DNA from: Lentisphaerota bacterium
Lineage (GTDB): Bacteria > Verrucomicrobiota > Kiritimatiellia > RFP12 > UBA3636
Assembly (NCBI GenBank): GCA_012514445.1
Contig: JAAZAI010000534.1
Span: 1-7,210, forward strand
DNA: 7,210 bases
Reading direction: 5' to 3'
Shown one piece after another: positions 5,977-7,210 of this stretch. Position numbers and translations under genes: made by a program. The notes under the pieces are model-generated. The model saw nothing but the letters and a program-made list of their open reading frames with translations. It made no database searches and was not told the DNA's origin. Numbering within the stretch: the first letter of the stretch is position 1; the number at the start of each line of letters is the position of its first letter.

Positions 5977-7210
5977 GCGGCGCCTCCTTTCGCCTTGCGT
6001 TTCGGAGCGGCGGAACTGTTCCGCCGGGACAGGCGGCTATTGCCTGCGGGGACGAGCGAGATCGTCTGGTCGTAGTCGGCGAGCAGCCGTTCGATCCCGA
6101 CGGCGCGGTATTCCTCCGCGGCCTCGGTGGCGAGCTGGAGCTTGCAGTCGGCGCAGGCGCGGTCGCAGAACGTCGACTGATACGCGTCCGGCTCCTTGTA
6201 GGTGGTGATGACGCCCTCGTAGTTGCGCAGAATCACCTTGTTGGTGGACCAGGAGATCAGGTAGTTGGGCATGACGGGGATCTTGCCGCCGCCACCCGGC
6301 GCGTCGATCACGTAGGTCGGCACACAGAGACCGCTCGTGTGGCCGACGAGGCTCTCGATGATCTCGACGCCCTTGCCGACGGGCGTGCGGAAATGGCCCA
6401 GCCCTTCGGAGAGGTCGCACTGGTAGAGGTAGTAGGGTCTCACGCGGGCGGCGACGAGCTTGTTGACGAGCGAGCGCATGATCCGCGGGCAGTCGTTGAC
6501 GCCGGCGAGCAGAACCGTCTGGTTGCCGAGCGGGATGCCGGCGTCGGCGAGCTTGTCGAGCGCCATCTTGGCGGACGCGGTGATCTCGCGCGGGTGGTTG
6601 AAATGCGTGTTGATCCAGATCGGGTGGTGCCGTTTGAGCATGGCGACGAGTTCGTCGGTGACCCGGTACGGCAGCACGACCGGGATGCGCGTGCCGATGC
6701 GGACGATCTCGACGTGCGGGATCTCGCGGAGCTGCCCGAGGATCCAGTCGAGGTAGTCGGTGGGCAGCATGAACGGGTCGCCGCCGCTGAGCAGCACGTC
6801 GCGGATCTGGGGCGTGTCCCGGATGTACGCGATGCCCGCGAGGATCGTCGCGCGGTCGGGGATGTTGTCCACGTCGCCCACGCGGCGCTTGCGCGTGCAG
6901 TGGCGGCAGTACATGGCGCAGACGTTGCTGACCAGGAACAGCACGCGATCCGGATAGCGGTGCGTGATGCCCGGCACGGGGCTGTCGGCGTCCTCGTGCA
7001 GGGGATCGGCCATGTCCGCCTGGGAGAGCGTCAGCTCGTGCACGGACGGGACGGCCTGCCGGAAGACGGGGTCGTTCTCGAGGTCGTCGGTGTTGATCAG
7101 CGACAGGTAGTACGGCGTGATGGAGAAGGGGAACTTGTCGACGGTCTTCTCCAGGTCGCGCCGGGTCTTGTCGCCCAGCTCGACGCCGAGCAGCTTCTCC
7201 AGCGCCGGCA
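5973..7210 (-). CDS. ablA: L-lysine 2,3-aminomutase (5' end beyond the right edge)
   Basis: This radical SAM, PLP-dependent enzyme converts L-alpha-lysine to L-beta-lysine, the first step toward N-epsilon-acetyl-beta-lysine. The frame continues past GTG 7043 to the window edge. That upstream part encodes FPFSITPYYLSLI, conserved in aminomutases, so 7043 is not the start and 411 codons are visible. The iron-sulfur motif CAMYCRHC is at 6920-6897, and SGGDP, a SAM-contact motif, follows it. The PLP lysine lies in PGGGGK (6299-6282). The Asp residues of YQCD and VIDAPGG match the two that bind the substrate amine in the Clostridium enzyme. A late Cys cluster CDRACADC (6167-6144), with the Cys of NDCP, probably forms the structural zinc site. 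A basic, Ser/Ala-rich tail of about 22 residues ends the protein. Substrate residues point to lysine rather than glutamate. EpmB-type tRNA/EF-P chemistry is less likely because ablB follows directly. Confidence 0.95.
   Translation of the reverse strand, partial: PALEKLLGVELGDKTRRDLEKTVDKFPFSITPYYLSLINTDDLENDPVFRQAVPSVHELTLSQADMADPLHEDADSPVPGITHRYPDRVLFLVSNVCAMYCRHCTRKRRVGDVDNIPDRATILAGIAYIRDTPQIRDVLLSGGDPFMLPTDYLDWILGQLREIPHVEIVRIGTRIPVVLPYRVTDELVAMLKRHHPIWINTHFNHPREITASAKMALDKLADAGIPLGNQTVLLAGVNDCPRIMRSLVNKLVAARVRPYYLYQCDLSEGLGHFRTPVGKGVEIIESLVGHTSGLCVPTYVIDAPGGGGKIPVMPNYLISWSTNKVILRNYEGVITTYKEPDAYQSTFCDRACADCKLQLATEAAEEYRAVGIERLLADYDQTISLVPAGNSRLSRRNSSAAPKRKAKGGAA
5983..5990 (-). promoter_or_regulatory. 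Strong Shine-Dalgarno of ablB inside the end of ablA
   Basis: The minus strand reads AAAGGAGG, close to a perfect anti-16S match, with six bases before ATG 5976. It lies inside ablA codons near its stop and fixes the ablB start. It suggests ablB is translated efficiently in its own right as well as by coupling through the ATGA overlap. Confidence 0.75.

Noticed and set aside
5098..6075. Plus-strand open frame of 325 codons opposite ablB
   Set aside because: A shadow of ablB: the translation is rich in Gly, Val, Arg and Asp without family motifs, and the minus strand encodes a clear GNAT enzyme with a strong ribosome binding site.
7041..7043. GTG 7043 as the start of ablA
   Set aside because: The frame upstream to the window edge encodes residues conserved in lysine aminomutases (ITPYYLSLI), so the real start lies beyond the window.

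Overview
The window comes from a GC-rich chromosome, probably a Gram-negative bacterium. A cyclic beta-glucan synthase implies a periplasm, and the exported binding domain fused to its permease has a proteobacterial-style signal sequence. The lysine 2,3-aminomutase/beta-lysine acetyltransferase pair resembles those I associate with Deltaproteobacteria and the Planctomycetes-Verrucomicrobia group, but I cannot name a taxon from the sequence alone. No RNA gene, insertion sequence, CRISPR array or phage gene is visible.

Layout: (1) Positions 1-2541, minus strand, hold the first 847 codons of a cyclic beta-(1,2)-glucan synthase (NdvB/ChvB type), open at the left edge. (2) Positions 2542-2950 are a divergent control region. 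It has two promoter-like sites with similar extended -10 boxes facing away from each other, then a non-coding leader of about 310 nt with small hairpins. (3) Positions 2951-5105, plus strand, hold a two-gene operon for a polar amino acid ABC importer: a fused substrate-binding/permease protein and its ATPase. (4) Positions 5065-7210, minus strand, hold ablB and ablA, the two-gene pathway for the compatible solute N-epsilon-acetyl-beta-lysine. ablA is cut by the right edge, and ablB converges on the ATPase gene with a 41-bp antisense overlap.

Three of the units have plausible links to osmotic physiology. Cyclic glucans are periplasmic osmolytes usually made at low osmolarity. N-epsilon-acetyl-beta-lysine is a cytoplasmic osmolyte made from lysine at high salt. 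The importer between them could supply an amino acid such as lysine, but its substrate cannot be read from the sequence. The osmoadaptation reading is an inference. The individual families are all known, and the more unusual signals are the arrangement, the divergent promoter region (possibly giving a leaderless glucan synthase mRNA) and the convergent gene overlap.
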